NCBI GenBank assembly: GCA_946613885.1
Contig: CAMOGA010000010.1
Coordinates: forward strand, 1 to 41,050
Direction: 5' to 3'
DNA: 41,050 nucleotides
Origin: an uncultured Pseudomonadota bacterium
GTDB taxonomy: Bacteria > Pseudomonadota > Alphaproteobacteria > Rs-D84
In this document: positions 14,152-22,403 of the stretch, one piece after another
Numbering within the stretch: the first letter of the stretch is position 1
Layout of the letters: the number at the start of each line of letters is the position of its first letter
The notes under the pieces: model-generated
The model's database searches: none
What the model was told of the DNA's origin: nothing
Seen by the model: only the letters and a program-made list of their open reading frames with translations
Program-made: the position numbers and the translations under genes

Positions 14152-15468
14152 ATGAAAAGAACAATTTTATATTTAACTATTGCTGTTGGTTTTTTTGCAT
14201 GGAACGTTGATGCACATGCGCGTGGGCTTGCGTATGATGAGAATTCTTTTCCTGAAGATTTTGGGGCGACCAGTTTTTGCAGTGCTGAATTAGATTCCGA
14301 TGGTGCTGTTTGCGGACGATATGGCACAGGTGGGGATGTGGAACAGACAGCGTGCAGGACAGATCAAAATAATGGCTGGCGGAAAAAAGATGCACCTTGT
14401 AAAGTTACCGGATCCAGTGTTGCGCGTTGTTTTCCACAAAAAAATCGTGCCGGTGATTGGGTGTCTTCATGTGCTGCATGGGAATGTCAATCGGGGTATT
14501 TATTGTGGACAAGATTATATAATAAAAAAGATGGCCTAGAAATAATTGGCGATACCACACGTCGTGTTGTATCAATGGGGGCGTGCAAATTGAAAAGCAG
14601 ATTACAGGCACGTTGTGATGCGGGGTGTGGTTGTGAACCTGATGAAAAATGTGTGTTAAATGAGGTTGTAGTAAGAAACCATGGCAAAAATGTTGCTGCG
14701 TTTATTGGTGATGAAATGTGCGTATGTAAAAAATCTGGTGCACCGGTCATCCCAGAAACGTGCGAAACGAAATACGCCGGATATCCACGTGCGATTGATT
14801 GTTGTAATGCCGAATTGGCTGGCAAAAATGTCAAATGGATTGGCGATAAAGCAGCCGGATATTGTAAATGTAATGATGAAAATAAAATTTGGGATGAAGC
14901 GACAAAACAATGTATTGAAAAAGACAATAATGCTGAAATCGAATGTTGGTACACGTTAAATGTCGCAATACAATGTAAAAACGGAAATTATTTTAATAAA
15001 AATGTATTGGTAAAATTGGCTGAATCAAAAGTAAAACAGGAATCATGTGAATTGTTAAAGAAAGATATGCAGAATCTGGAAAGATTGGTGACTGTATCTT
15101 CTGGTGAAATAAAATCGTATTCAAATTTGATAAAATCTGTTTGTGGTGATAATTCTACATCAATTCTTCCATACAGCGAGGCTGATTTAAAGGCGGCACG
15201 TGAAACGTTAAAAAGTTTCTTTGCGAACGCAAATGAAAATGCCAGTGTGTGGAAAACCGAAGCAGGTAATTTTAACGGTGCGCGTTTGGCATCTGATTTG
15301 ACGGCTGGTGTTGTGTTGGGAACGGTTGGTGGTGTTGTTTCCAGTAAAGTTATTAAAAAGAAACAAATTGAAAAAGGATTCGAAGTATTGCATTGCACGA
15401 TTGGCGGACAAACCGCTGCGGATTGGGGTGATACATTTACTGTCGGTCTGAATAAATATAACAATTAA
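14152..15468 (+). CDS. Secreted Cys-rich protein A
   Basis: A 438-residue exported protein of unknown function. The signal peptide covers residues 1-23 (MKRTILYLTIAVGFFAW..., AHA cleavage). The exported part holds over 25 Cys in EGF-like spacing, including CDAGCGCEPDEKC and a module CETKYAGYPRAIDCC ... YCKCNDENKIWDEATKQC. The C-terminal ~110 residues start at CGDNSTSILPYSEADL. They contain a Gly/Ala-rich hydrophobic segment (LASDLTAGVVLGTVGGVV) followed by basic residues (SSKVIKKKQIEK), probably a membrane or pore-type helix, and end after TIGGQTAADWGDTFTVGLN. This tail is nearly identical to that of the next gene. Disulfide formation in the periplasm or on the surface is inferred from the Cys pattern. 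Confidence 0.7.
   Translation: MKRTILYLTIAVGFFAWNVDAHARGLAYDENSFPEDFGATSFCSAELDSDGAVCGRYGTGGDVEQTACRTDQNNGWRKKDAPCKVTGSSVARCFPQKNRAGDWVSSCAAWECQSGYLLWTRLYNKKDGLEIIGDTTRRVVSMGACKLKSRLQARCDAGCGCEPDEKCVLNEVVVRNHGKNVAAFIGDEMCVCKKSGAPVIPETCETKYAGYPRAIDCCNAELAGKNVKWIGDKAAGYCKCNDENKIWDEATKQCIEKDNNAEIECWYTLNVAIQCKNGNYFNKNVLVKLAESKVKQESCELLKKDMQNLERLVTVSSGEIKSYSNLIKSVCGDNSTSILPYSEADLKAARETLKSFFANANENASVWKTEAGNFNGARLASDLTAGVVLGTVGGVVSSKVIKKKQIEKGFEVLHCTIGGQTAADWGDTFTVGLNKYNN
15139..15453 (+). repeat. 315-bp direct repeat, copy 1 (3' end of secreted gene A)
   Basis: From GTTTGTGGTGATAATTC to GTCGGTCTGAAT. It aligns without gaps with 16801-17115, and I count about nine base differences, most of them at third codon positions. 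Confidence 0.9.
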
Positions 15469-15498
15469 AAAAAACTTTTTTTATGTTGACATTTATGA

Positions 15499-15504
15499 TA
15501 AAAT
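15499..15504 (+). promoter_or_regulatory. -10 element of the second secreted Cys-rich gene
   Basis: GATAAAAT at 27 nt before the ATG at 15532. A TTGACA at 15486-15491 is too close to be its -35. AGAAAGGGTG follows as ribosome binding site. Confidence 0.35.
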
Positions 15505-15531
15505 ACAAACATTGAAAGAAAGGGTGTAGAT

Positions 15532-17118
15532 ATGAAAAAAATCATGTTGTGCTCATTAACGGCATTGGTTGCATGGGGAATGGTTGTTGATGGATGCTGG
15601 GCGGTAGATAAGGTTATTACAGATCCTAATTATATAGGTGATGGTACGTGGATCTTTGCTCCCGGAAAGGCGGTTAGATGTGGAACCCGTGATGAGCATG
15701 TTCAAAATCAACATTATGTTACTAAATTTGGTGGATATAATAATAATCAAGAGCATGAGTTTCAAACAAGAAAATGTCTTGCTCATGGAAACGATCAGTT
15801 TATAAAAGCAGATACACCAAAATGTGGATCAGGAAAATATTGGTGTGTGGATATGTCAAAAGCATATGAACTTTGCAGTCCTATTAATGATATGATTACT
15901 TTAAGTTCTGATTATAATGTTTACGAATCTGCTGGGCATATGTGTTGGGATTGTATTAAAGGGTATAGTACCCCAGATAAAGATTATACTATCCCAAGTG
16001 CCCAATGTACAGGATCTGTGTGTAAGATCACTACAAGAATGTGTGTTCCAGATGATATGGTAAATTGTTTTAAAGCAGCAGCAGCAGGTCAGCCCGCGAA
16101 CTGGAATGGTACCAGTTGTAATTGCGGTAGTGTAGACGGGATAATTTATACGTGGAAGAACGGTAAATGTGTAAAGACAAACAGTACTGACGACAAAAAT
16201 AAACCTGACGACAATAACAACCAGAAAGATGATAAGAAAAAGAAAGACGGTGGTAACGACATATCGTGTAAACAAAGTCGTACCACGGAAGAAGGTAAGG
16301 CATGTTGCGATTTGGCATCAGCTGTTGCGAAATGGGATGGACAACATTGTAATTGTACCGGTGGTAAGCAATTTAAAATTGTTAACGGTCGTGGAACTTG
16401 TACAATTAACGAAACATGCGAAACAAAATATGCCGGAAATAATGAAGCCATTGCATGTTGCAATTTATCAAAAACAACAGGTGAAGCCACGTGGGTTGAA
16501 GGCATGAACAGATGTGTTTGCAATGATGAAAGCAAAACATGGGATAAAAAAACATTTACGTGTGTTGATGGTGGTGCGTCCAATCCTGTCGTGCCTGTAT
16601 CAGAATGTCGGTATACATTAAATATAGATATCCAATGTAAAAACGGTAATCATTTCAGCAAAAACGCATCTGTTAAATTGACAAATGAACAAGTGACTGC
16701 GGCACAATGCGATACATTGAAACAAAACATGCAAAGCATTGAAAATATGCTGAAATCAACTAAAAATGAAGTCAGTACATATGCAGAAATTATCAAAACG
16801 GTTTGTGGTGATAATTCTACATCAATTCTTCCATACAGCGAAGTTGATTTAAAGGCAGCACGTGAAACGTTAAAAAGTTTCTTTGCAAACGCAAATAAAA
16901 ATGCCAGTGTGTGGAAAACCGAAGAAGGTAATTTTAACGGTGCGCGTTTGGCATCTGATTTGACGGCTGGTGTTGTGTTGGGAACGGTTGGTGGTGTTGT
17001 TTCCAGTAAAGTTATTAAGAAGAAACAAATTGAAAAAGGATTCGAAGTATTGCATTGCACAATTGGCGGACAAACCGCTGCAGATTGGGGTGATACATTT
17101 ACTGTCGGTCTGAATTAA
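15532..17118 (+). CDS. Secreted Cys-rich protein B
   Basis: A 528-residue exported protein, paralog of its upstream neighbour. The signal peptide is residues 1-24 (MKKIMLCSLTALVAWGMVVD..., CWA cleavage). The N-terminal half is Cys-rich and unlike protein A. A charged linker (about 218-242, DDKNKPDDNNN then KDDKKKKDGG) leads to two repeated modules with the pattern C-C-(x)n-W-(x)n-C-x-C-(x)n-C: ACCDLASAVAKWDGQHCNC and ACCNLSKTTGEATWVEG...CVC. The C-terminal ~160 residues align with protein A, and the last ~105 are almost identical, including the Gly-rich hydrophobic helix followed by KKKQIEK. Function unknown; surface or envelope location is inferred. Confidence 0.7.
   Translation: MKKIMLCSLTALVAWGMVVDGCWAVDKVITDPNYIGDGTWIFAPGKAVRCGTRDEHVQNQHYVTKFGGYNNNQEHEFQTRKCLAHGNDQFIKADTPKCGSGKYWCVDMSKAYELCSPINDMITLSSDYNVYESAGHMCWDCIKGYSTPDKDYTIPSAQCTGSVCKITTRMCVPDDMVNCFKAAAAGQPANWNGTSCNCGSVDGIIYTWKNGKCVKTNSTDDKNKPDDNNNQKDDKKKKDGGNDISCKQSRTTEEGKACCDLASAVAKWDGQHCNCTGGKQFKIVNGRGTCTINETCETKYAGNNEAIACCNLSKTTGEATWVEGMNRCVCNDESKTWDKKTFTCVDGGASNPVVPVSECRYTLNIDIQCKNGNHFSKNASVKLTNEQVTAAQCDTLKQNMQSIENMLKSTKNEVSTYAEIIKTVCGDNSTSILPYSEVDLKAARETLKSFFANANKNASVWKTEEGNFNGARLASDLTAGVVLGTVGGVVSSKVIKKKQIEKGFEVLHCTIGGQTAADWGDTFTVGLN
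16801..17115 (+). repeat. 315-bp direct repeat, copy 2 (3' end of secreted gene B)
   Basis: Gapless match to 15139-15453, about 97% identical by eye. The flanking coding sequence is much less similar, so the boundary is sharp at the 5' side. Confidence 0.9.
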
Positions 17119-17132
17119 AAAACAACAAAAAT

Positions 17133-17159
17133 AAAAAACCGCCGTTTGGCGGTTTTTTT
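17133..17159 (+). terminator. Terminator after secreted gene B
   Basis: AAAAAACCGCC-GTTT-GGCGGTTTTTTT, 15 nt after the stop codon. Strong stem and T-run. Confidence 0.85.
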
Positions 17160-17442
17160 GGTGCAATAGACGAGAATAAATTCGCCCCCAGTGGGGGTAA
17201 TTCTGCCCCATGGGGGAAGTGTCCGCGCAGCGGACAAAGGGGGTAAAAACTCACTACGACATTACCGAAAAATCTGTTGCTTTTTCACAAATCTGTATTA
17301 AAATATAAATCATAATGATTACAAAAAATATATCTTTGACACATCGTTTTCATCACGCGGCGCGTGCCGTGTGTTTCTAGCTATCTTTCTATTTTTATGT
17401 TATAATGCCGTCATGGCGAAAAAATAATTTATCAACCACAGG
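17160..17442. other. Intergenic region with clustered GC palindromes upstream of hisS
   Basis: No gene seen. It holds a run of G+C-rich inverted repeats: CCCCCAGTGGGGG (about 17185-17197), CCCCATGGGGG (about 17206-17216) and TGTCCGCGCAGCGGACA (about 17220-17236). A TATAAT at 17401-17406 is a plausible hisS -10. A four-codon ORF (ATGGCGAAAAAATAA, 17413-17427) lies between this -10 and hisS, with no evident function. Confidence 0.6.
17401..17406 (+). promoter_or_regulatory. -10 element of the hisS-prfA operon
   Basis: TATAAT about 45 nt before the hisS start codon. The -35 is not convincing. Confidence 0.4.
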
Positions 17443-17451
17443 ATGAAAAAA

Positions 17452-18741
17452 ATGGATTTAAAACCAACAAAACCTTTAAGCGGATTTATAGAATTGTTGC
17501 CGGCGCAACAACGTTGTTTTGATTATTGTGCAAACAAAATGCAAAATGTTTTAAGAAATTGTGGGTATTCTAGATTGGATTTACCGGCAATCGAACGTGC
17601 CGAGGTTTTAACTGATAAAGATAATTGGGATGAAATAGAAACGCAAATCTTTTTGTTTCAAAAAGGCGATACAAAAATGGGGTTGCGCTATGATGGTACT
17701 GTCGGGTTGTCGCGCTTTGTCGCAGGACATTTAACTGATTTAAATTTTCCATTTTATACGTATCAATTTGCACGCAATTATCGTGGCGAGCGTCCTCAGC
17801 GTGGTCGTTATCGTGAATTTTGGCAATTAGATATTGATATTTTGGGTGTTCAAAACTTGTCTTTGAATTATGATGCAGAAATTGTATCAACATTGATGAA
17901 AATGTATGAATCTATTTCTGATATTGTTGGCGGTGTTCGTGCTAAAATTGGCAATCGTCGTTTTTGGAACGCAATGTTCGCCTATTTAAATTTAAATGCA
18001 GACCAGGCACGTGCCGCGTTTGTTTTGATTGACAAACGTGACAAGATTTCTGATTTCTTCGAAGGTTTGGTTGAAACCGTTGGTGAATATGCGGCCAAAG
18101 AAATCGATGCAGTATTTACAAACGGATATCGTTCTTTTGTTGGAAAAACAGAAGAATTAGATGCGGCGATTTCTGAAATGGATAAATTTATGACGCTGTT
18201 GAACGCTATGGGTGTTAAAAATGCAGAAATAGATGTTTCGATAATGCGTGGACATTCATATTATACTGGGATTGTGTTTGAATTTTTCTCGATAGATTAT
18301 CCTGATTTGCCGGCGGTTGGTGGTGGTGGTCGTTATGAAGATTTGGTTTCTAAATTTTCTAAGACAAAAATTGTTGGCGTTGGGGCATCAATTGGGGTAT
18401 CCAGATTACTGGTTGCGTTAATGGAGGCAGGCAAAATCGATTTAACCCGTTTTTCAAAACCTGTTGATGTTGCAGTATTGGTTATGGGCGATGATAATTT
18501 GGCATACGCGATGCAGGTATTAAATACTTTGCGTGGCGAAAACATCCCATCGGTTGCATATTTGGATACTGATAAAAAATTCAAGAATCAAATTGAATAT
18601 GCCGATAAAATCGGTGCGCGTTTCAGTGCGATTATTGGCGAAACAGAAACTGCAAATAATGTTATTGCGTTAAAAAATATGGAATCTGGAAACCAAGAAT
18701 CTGTATCGTTGTCAGATGCGATTAAAATTATAAAGGGATAA
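17452..18741 (+). CDS. hisS: Histidine-tRNA ligase
   Basis: A class II aminoacyl-tRNA synthetase of 429-432 residues that charges tRNA-His. Numbering here is from the alternative ATG at 17443. Motif 1 region is LPAQQRCFDYCANKMQ. Motif 2 is YQFARNYRGERPQRGRYREFWQLD (about 107-130). The HisA histidine-specific motif is RGHSYYTGIVFEF (269-281), and motif 3 is GASIGVSRLL (314-323). The canonical RGLDYYTG is altered to RGHSYYTG, although the catalytic Arg remains. The C-terminal anticodon-binding domain is present. ATG 17452 has AGGA at an ideal 8-nt distance; ATG 17443 is only 0-1 nt from the same AGG. It is followed by prfA after 3 nt, so it is an operon. Confidence 0.93.
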   Translation: MDLKPTKPLSGFIELLPAQQRCFDYCANKMQNVLRNCGYSRLDLPAIERAEVLTDKDNWDEIETQIFLFQKGDTKMGLRYDGTVGLSRFVAGHLTDLNFPFYTYQFARNYRGERPQRGRYREFWQLDIDILGVQNLSLNYDAEIVSTLMKMYESISDIVGGVRAKIGNRRFWNAMFAYLNLNADQARAAFVLIDKRDKISDFFEGLVETVGEYAAKEIDAVFTNGYRSFVGKTEELDAAISEMDKFMTLLNAMGVKNAEIDVSIMRGHSYYTGIVFEFFSIDYPDLPAVGGGGRYEDLVSKFSKTKIVGVGASIGVSRLLVALMEAGKIDLTRFSKPVDVAVLVMGDDNLAYAMQVLNTLRGENIPSVAYLDTDKKFKNQIEYADKIGARFSAIIGETETANNVIALKNMESGNQESVSLSDAIKIIKG

Positions 18742-18744
18742 TTT

Positions 18745-19809
18745 ATGATTGTTGAACAAAAATTATTAGACATTAAATCACACGCCAAAGAAATCGAAGA
18801 AAAAATGAATTCTGGCGATGTGTCTGGTGATGAATTATCTAAATTATCCAAAGAATATTCGCAACTTAGCGAAGTTTTGCCATTGATTGATAAATATCTG
18901 CAAACGCAAAACGGCATCAAAGATGCGCGCGAAATGTTAAATGACCCTGAATTAAAATCTATTGCTGCGGAACAATTGGATGAATTAAATCATGCGTTGC
19001 CAGATTTAGAACGCGATTTACAAATTGCTTTGTTGCCACGTGATGCCGCAGATGATAACAGCGTTATCATGGAAATTCGTGCCGGTGTTGGTGGGGAAGA
19101 ATCTGCATTATTCGCGGGTGATTTGTTTAATCAATATAAATCTTATGCGCTGCGCCGCGGATGGAAAATTGAAATTATCGAAGAAAATGCAACCTCATTA
19201 CGTGGATACAAAGAAGTTATTTTTAAAATTGACGGGGTGGGGGCATACGCGCGTATGAAATTCGAATCTGGGATTCATCGTGTGCAACGTGTCCCAGAAA
19301 CCGAGGCCGCCGGTCGTATTCATACATCTGCGGCATCTGTTGCTGTTATGCCAGAGGCAAAAGATATCGATGTTGTTATCGAAGACAAAGATATTCGTAT
19401 TGATGTTTATCGTTCGTCTGGGGCGGGGGGACAACATGTTAATAAAACAGATTCCGCAATTCGTATAACCCATTTCCCCACTGGTATAGTTGTCACGTGT
19501 CAAAACGAACGTTCACAATTACAAAACAAGGCAACGGCCATGGCGGTTCTGCGTGCGCGTTTATATGAAAAACAACGCAACGAACAAATGAACGCATCAA
19601 ATGCATCACGGCGCAGTATGGTTGGGTCTGGTGATCGCAGTGAAAAAATTAGAACCTATAATTTTCCAGAACAACGTGTCACCGACCATCGTATCAAATT
19701 AACATTATATAAATTGGATGATATTTTGGCGGGCGGACCAGGTTTGGATGAAATGATAGATGCCTTGATTTCTGCCGACCAACTGGAACGCCTTGCCGCG
19801 ATGGAATAA
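18745..19809 (+). CDS. prfA: Peptide chain release factor 1
   Basis: A 354-residue class I release factor that reads UAA and UAG. Visible are the N-terminal coiled-coil domain, the RF1-type tripeptide P-E-T (184-186) in [19 protein letters not shown], and the GGQ motif (228-230) in [20 protein letters not shown] that triggers peptidyl-tRNA hydrolysis. The ending [17 protein letters not shown] is typical. Only 3 nt separate it from hisS. The usual partner prmC, which methylates the GGQ glutamine, is not adjacent. Confidence 0.96.
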   Translation: MIVEQKLLDIKSHAKEIEEKMNSGDVSGDELSKLSKEYSQLSEVLPLIDKYLQTQNGIKDAREMLNDPELKSIAAEQLDELNHALPDLERDLQIALLPRDAADDNSVIMEIRAGVGGEESALFAGDLFNQYKSYALRRGWKIEIIEENATSLRGYKEVIFKIDGVGAYARMKFESGIHRVQRVPETEAAGRIHTSAASVAVMPEAKDIDVVIEDKDIRIDVYRSSGAGGQHVNKTDSAIRITHFPTGIVVTCQNERSQLQNKATAMAVLRARLYEKQRNEQMNASNASRRSMVGSGDRSEKIRTYNFPEQRVTDHRIKLTLYKLDDILAGGPGLDEMIDALISADQLERLAAME

Positions 19810-19849
19810 TTTAATACCGTATATGTTTTTTGTTTATTTTTGCTGTTTG

Positions 19850-20558
19850 TTTATGATATAATGATACCATATCAAGGAAAGGTTTTTTACAAATGGCATT
19901 AAATTTATTAAACGACAAAGATTTTAACGATTATCTGACAGATATTACTTATCAGGGTGCGACTGTACCAAAACAGCAAAATTTTCAGGGTGAATTTGAA
20001 AGTGCCGATTATGTGTTTCAACATCGTGATGAAATTGTTAAGGGGATATTAAATCAATACATTAAATTACGTGTTCGTGAATATTTATTAAATCAAAATA
20101 ATGAACCTGCATTTATACCGGTGGATAAAAACAGAACTGATTTGCCTGGTTGGGCATACAGGGTATTTGAACGTGGTGAAAACATATACCAATTTGATGG
20201 TTCAAAAATGTCAAACAAATTACGTGAAGATATTATAACTGTGCGTGATTATCTGTATGATTTTGCGGGACAATATGTTGATAAAGTAATAGAAACAGCC
20301 AAAAAAACAGAAAAAAAGCCAAAAATAAGATACGATTTTTTAAAAACAACCAATGAATACGATACTTTTGATAAGGCATTAACTGCTGCAAAAAATTGGC
20401 ATGAACACATGTCAGAAGAATTGGCAAAGCGCAATCGTGGTCGTGAATTGTTTGAAAAATCGTTAAAGGGTGCAAAATACGTGATGGATTTACCGGACAA
20501 TATGTTTGCATATCAATTAACCACCGAAGAAGCGTTAGATTTTGAATCTGAATATATG
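19850..20558 (+). repeat. ~709-bp inverted repeat, copy 1
   Basis: From TTTATGATATAATGATACC just upstream of the -10 box through codon ~222 of the repeat-protein gene. The reverse complement of 36304-37012 matches every segment I compared and encodes identical residues 1-227. Divergence begins immediately after the GHCVG codons. Confidence 0.85.
19857..19862 (+). promoter_or_regulatory. -10 element of the large LRR/PcfJ-like gene, copy 1
   Basis: GATATAAT 31 nt before the ATG, followed by a strong AAGGAAAGG ribosome binding site. The -10, leader and ribosome binding site are shared exactly with copy 2, but the -35 region is not. Confidence 0.5.
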
Positions 20559-22325
20559 GGGCATTGTGTGGGCAGTGGCGGTTATGATGCCGGTGTAAAA
20601 AAAGGTTCGATAAAGATATATTCGATACGTGATGAACGTGGTGAACCGCATGCCACATTAGAGGTACGTGGGAACGAAGTTCATCAAATCAAAGGTAAGC
20701 AAAATAAAGCGCCAATTCGTAAATACATTCCTGCGATTAAACATTTTTTAGAAACACAAAAATTAGATGTGGTTCATGATTTAAAAAATCTGAAGTTAAT
20801 AAAACAGGATGGTAAATATTATGATATATTTAATTTGCCAAAGGGCTTTGTTGTTAACGGAAATTTAGATCTGAGTTATATGGAATTAACAGAATTACCA
20901 GACCTTAGTGATGTTGTCGTGCGGGGAAATTTCAATTGTTCCCAAAACCAATTAACCAGTTTACAGGGTGCCCCAAAAACAGTCGGGGGGGATTTCCGTT
21001 GTTCCCAAAACCCATTAACCAGTTTACAGGGTGCGCCACAAACAGTCGGGGGGGATTTTGATTGTTCCAATAAACAATTAACCAGTTTACAGGGTGCCCC
21101 ACAAACAGTCGGGGGGGATTTCAATTGTTCCCAAAATCAATTAACCAGTTTACAGGGTGCACCACAAACAGTCGGGAGGGATTTTAATTGTTCCCGAAAC
21201 CAATTAACCAGTTTACAGGGCGCACCACAAAGTGTTGGGAAGGATTTCAATTGTTCCCGAAACCAATTAACCAGTTTACAGGGTGCCCCACAAAAAATTG
21301 AGGGAAATTTCGATTGTGGCGGCAATCAATTAACCAGTTTACAGGGTGCCCCACAAACAGTCGGGAGTTTCTATTGTTCCGACAACCAATTAACCAGTTT
21401 AGATGGTGCCCCACAAACAGTCGGGATGGATTTTTATTGTTCCGATAACCAATTAACCAGTTTAGATGGTGCCCCACAAACAGTCGGGGGGGATTTTTAT
21501 TGTTCCTACAACCAATTAACCACTTTACAGGGTGCCCCACAAACAGTCGGGAGGGATTTCAATTGTTCCTACAATCAATTAACCAGTTTACAGGGTGCCC
21601 CACAAACAGTCGGGTGGGATTTCAATTGTTTCAATAACCAATTAACCAGTTTACAGGGTGCCCCACAAACAGTCGGGCTGGATTTTGATTGTCGCAATAA
21701 CCAATTAACCAGTTTACAGGGTGCCCCACAAAAAATTGGGAGGAGGTTCGAGTGTTCCAATAACCAATTAACCAGTTTAGATGGTGCCCCACAAACGGTC
21801 GGGGGGGATTTCCGTTGTTCCAGCAATCAATTAACCAGTTTACAGGGTGCCCCACAAACAGTCAGGGGGGATTTCCGTTGTTCCAGCAATCAATTAACCA
21901 GTTTACAGGGTGCCCCACAAACAGTCGGGAGTTTCTATTGTTCCGACAACCAATTAACCAGTTTAGATGGTGCCCCACAAACAGTCAGGGGGAATTTTGA
22001 TTGTTCCAATAATCAATTAACCAGTTTACAGGGTGCCCCACAAACAGTCGGGGAGAATTTCAATTGTTCCGACAACCAATTAACCAGTTTAGATGGTGCC
22101 CCACAAACAGTCGGGGGGAATTTCAATTGTTCCGACAATCAATTAACCAGTTTACAGGGTGCCCCACAAAAAATTGAGGGGAGGTTCGATTCTTCCCATA
22201 ACCAATTATCTGAACAGCAAACTGGCAATAGTGAGGTTTTTCGCCAAGGAATTAAAAAAATCAAGGCAAGGGTAAAGGGTTTATACGAATTGTTAAAAAA
22301 CAAAACAACAAATAATGAACAATAA
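19893..22325 (+). CDS. Giant LRR-like repeat protein with PcfJ-like domain, copy 1
   Basis: An 810-residue protein without signal peptide. Residues 1-195 are an unrecognised helical domain. Residues ~200-290 (AYQLTTEEALDFESEYMGHCVG, IYSIRDERGEPHATLEV, then VHQIKGKQNK) resemble the PcfJ-like domain of plasmid-associated proteins, including a His-Cys pair (H224, C225) and a G-K-x-N element. After a bridging strand (residues ~320-346), 20 repeats of 20-21 residues (consensus FNCSxNQLTSLQGAPQTVGGD) run from 20931 to 22184. A shortened cap (FDSSHNQLSEQQTG) and a basic C-terminal helix (EVFRQGIKKIKARVKGLYELL) follow. The repeats resemble phage and IpaH-type LRR solenoids. I infer a protein-protein recognition module; the activity is unknown. 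Confidence 0.8.
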   Translation: MALNLLNDKDFNDYLTDITYQGATVPKQQNFQGEFESADYVFQHRDEIVKGILNQYIKLRVREYLLNQNNEPAFIPVDKNRTDLPGWAYRVFERGENIYQFDGSKMSNKLREDIITVRDYLYDFAGQYVDKVIETAKKTEKKPKIRYDFLKTTNEYDTFDKALTAAKNWHEHMSEELAKRNRGRELFEKSLKGAKYVMDLPDNMFAYQLTTEEALDFESEYMGHCVGSGGYDAGVKKGSIKIYSIRDERGEPHATLEVRGNEVHQIKGKQNKAPIRKYIPAIKHFLETQKLDVVHDLKNLKLIKQDGKYYDIFNLPKGFVVNGNLDLSYMELTELPDLSDVVVRGNFNCSQNQLTSLQGAPKTVGGDFRCSQNPLTSLQGAPQTVGGDFDCSNKQLTSLQGAPQTVGGDFNCSQNQLTSLQGAPQTVGRDFNCSRNQLTSLQGAPQSVGKDFNCSRNQLTSLQGAPQKIEGNFDCGGNQLTSLQGAPQTVGSFYCSDNQLTSLDGAPQTVGMDFYCSDNQLTSLDGAPQTVGGDFYCSYNQLTTLQGAPQTVGRDFNCSYNQLTSLQGAPQTVGWDFNCFNNQLTSLQGAPQTVGLDFDCRNNQLTSLQGAPQKIGRRFECSNNQLTSLDGAPQTVGGDFRCSSNQLTSLQGAPQTVRGDFRCSSNQLTSLQGAPQTVGSFYCSDNQLTSLDGAPQTVRGNFDCSNNQLTSLQGAPQTVGENFNCSDNQLTSLDGAPQTVGGNFNCSDNQLTSLQGAPQKIEGRFDSSHNQLSEQQTGNSEVFRQGIKKIKARVKGLYELLKNKTTNNEQ
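20931..22184 (+). repeat. In-frame 63-bp tandem repeat array (20 units)
   Basis: Eighteen units of 63 bp and two of 60 bp. In each unit the core AACCAGTTTACAGGGTGCCC followed by CACAAACAGTCGGG is almost invariant even at third positions. Variation is concentrated around the GG-N-GATTTC-NAT-TGTTCC-NNN window, and a second unit type uses TTAGATGGTGCC or CAAAAAATTGAG in place of the core variants. Confidence 0.9.
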
Positions 22326-22352
22326 AACTGACGCAATCGCGCCAGTTTTTTT
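22323..22352 (+). terminator. Terminator of large LRR gene copy 1
   Basis: AAAACTGACGC-AATC-GCGCCAGTTTT plus T-run, starting at the stop codon. The same sequence (inverted) follows copy 2. Confidence 0.8.
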
Positions 22353-22397
22353 TATTTTACATGGGTAAATTTTTTATTGTTTTAATTCTGTTTTTTT

Positions 22398-22403
22398 TAT
22401 AGA
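22398..22403 (+). promoter_or_regulatory. -10 element of aroK
   Basis: TATAGA, 9 nt before the second in-frame ATG (22413) and overlapping the region of the first (22404). No ribosome binding site at either, consistent with a leaderless start at 22413. Confidence 0.3.

Noticed and set aside
15486-15491. TTGACA before secreted gene B
   Set aside because: Only 7 nt from the TAAAAT box, too close to form a promoter with it.
17336-17341. Perfect TTGACA upstream of hisS
   Set aside because: No -10 at 15-19 nt; the sequence there is GC-rich (CGCGGCGCG).
17413-17427. Four-codon ORF before hisS as an attenuation peptide
   Set aside because: Contains no His codons and no alternative terminator follows it.
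21137-21826. Antisense ORFs within the repeat array (GAPCKLVNW... type)
   Set aside because: Frame shadows of the tandem repeat; they appear in the same way opposite copy 2 and have no start signals.
20931-22184. Regularly spaced repeats as a CRISPR array
   Set aside because: Units are contiguous 60-63-bp in-frame codons of one protein, with no unique spacers and no cas genes.
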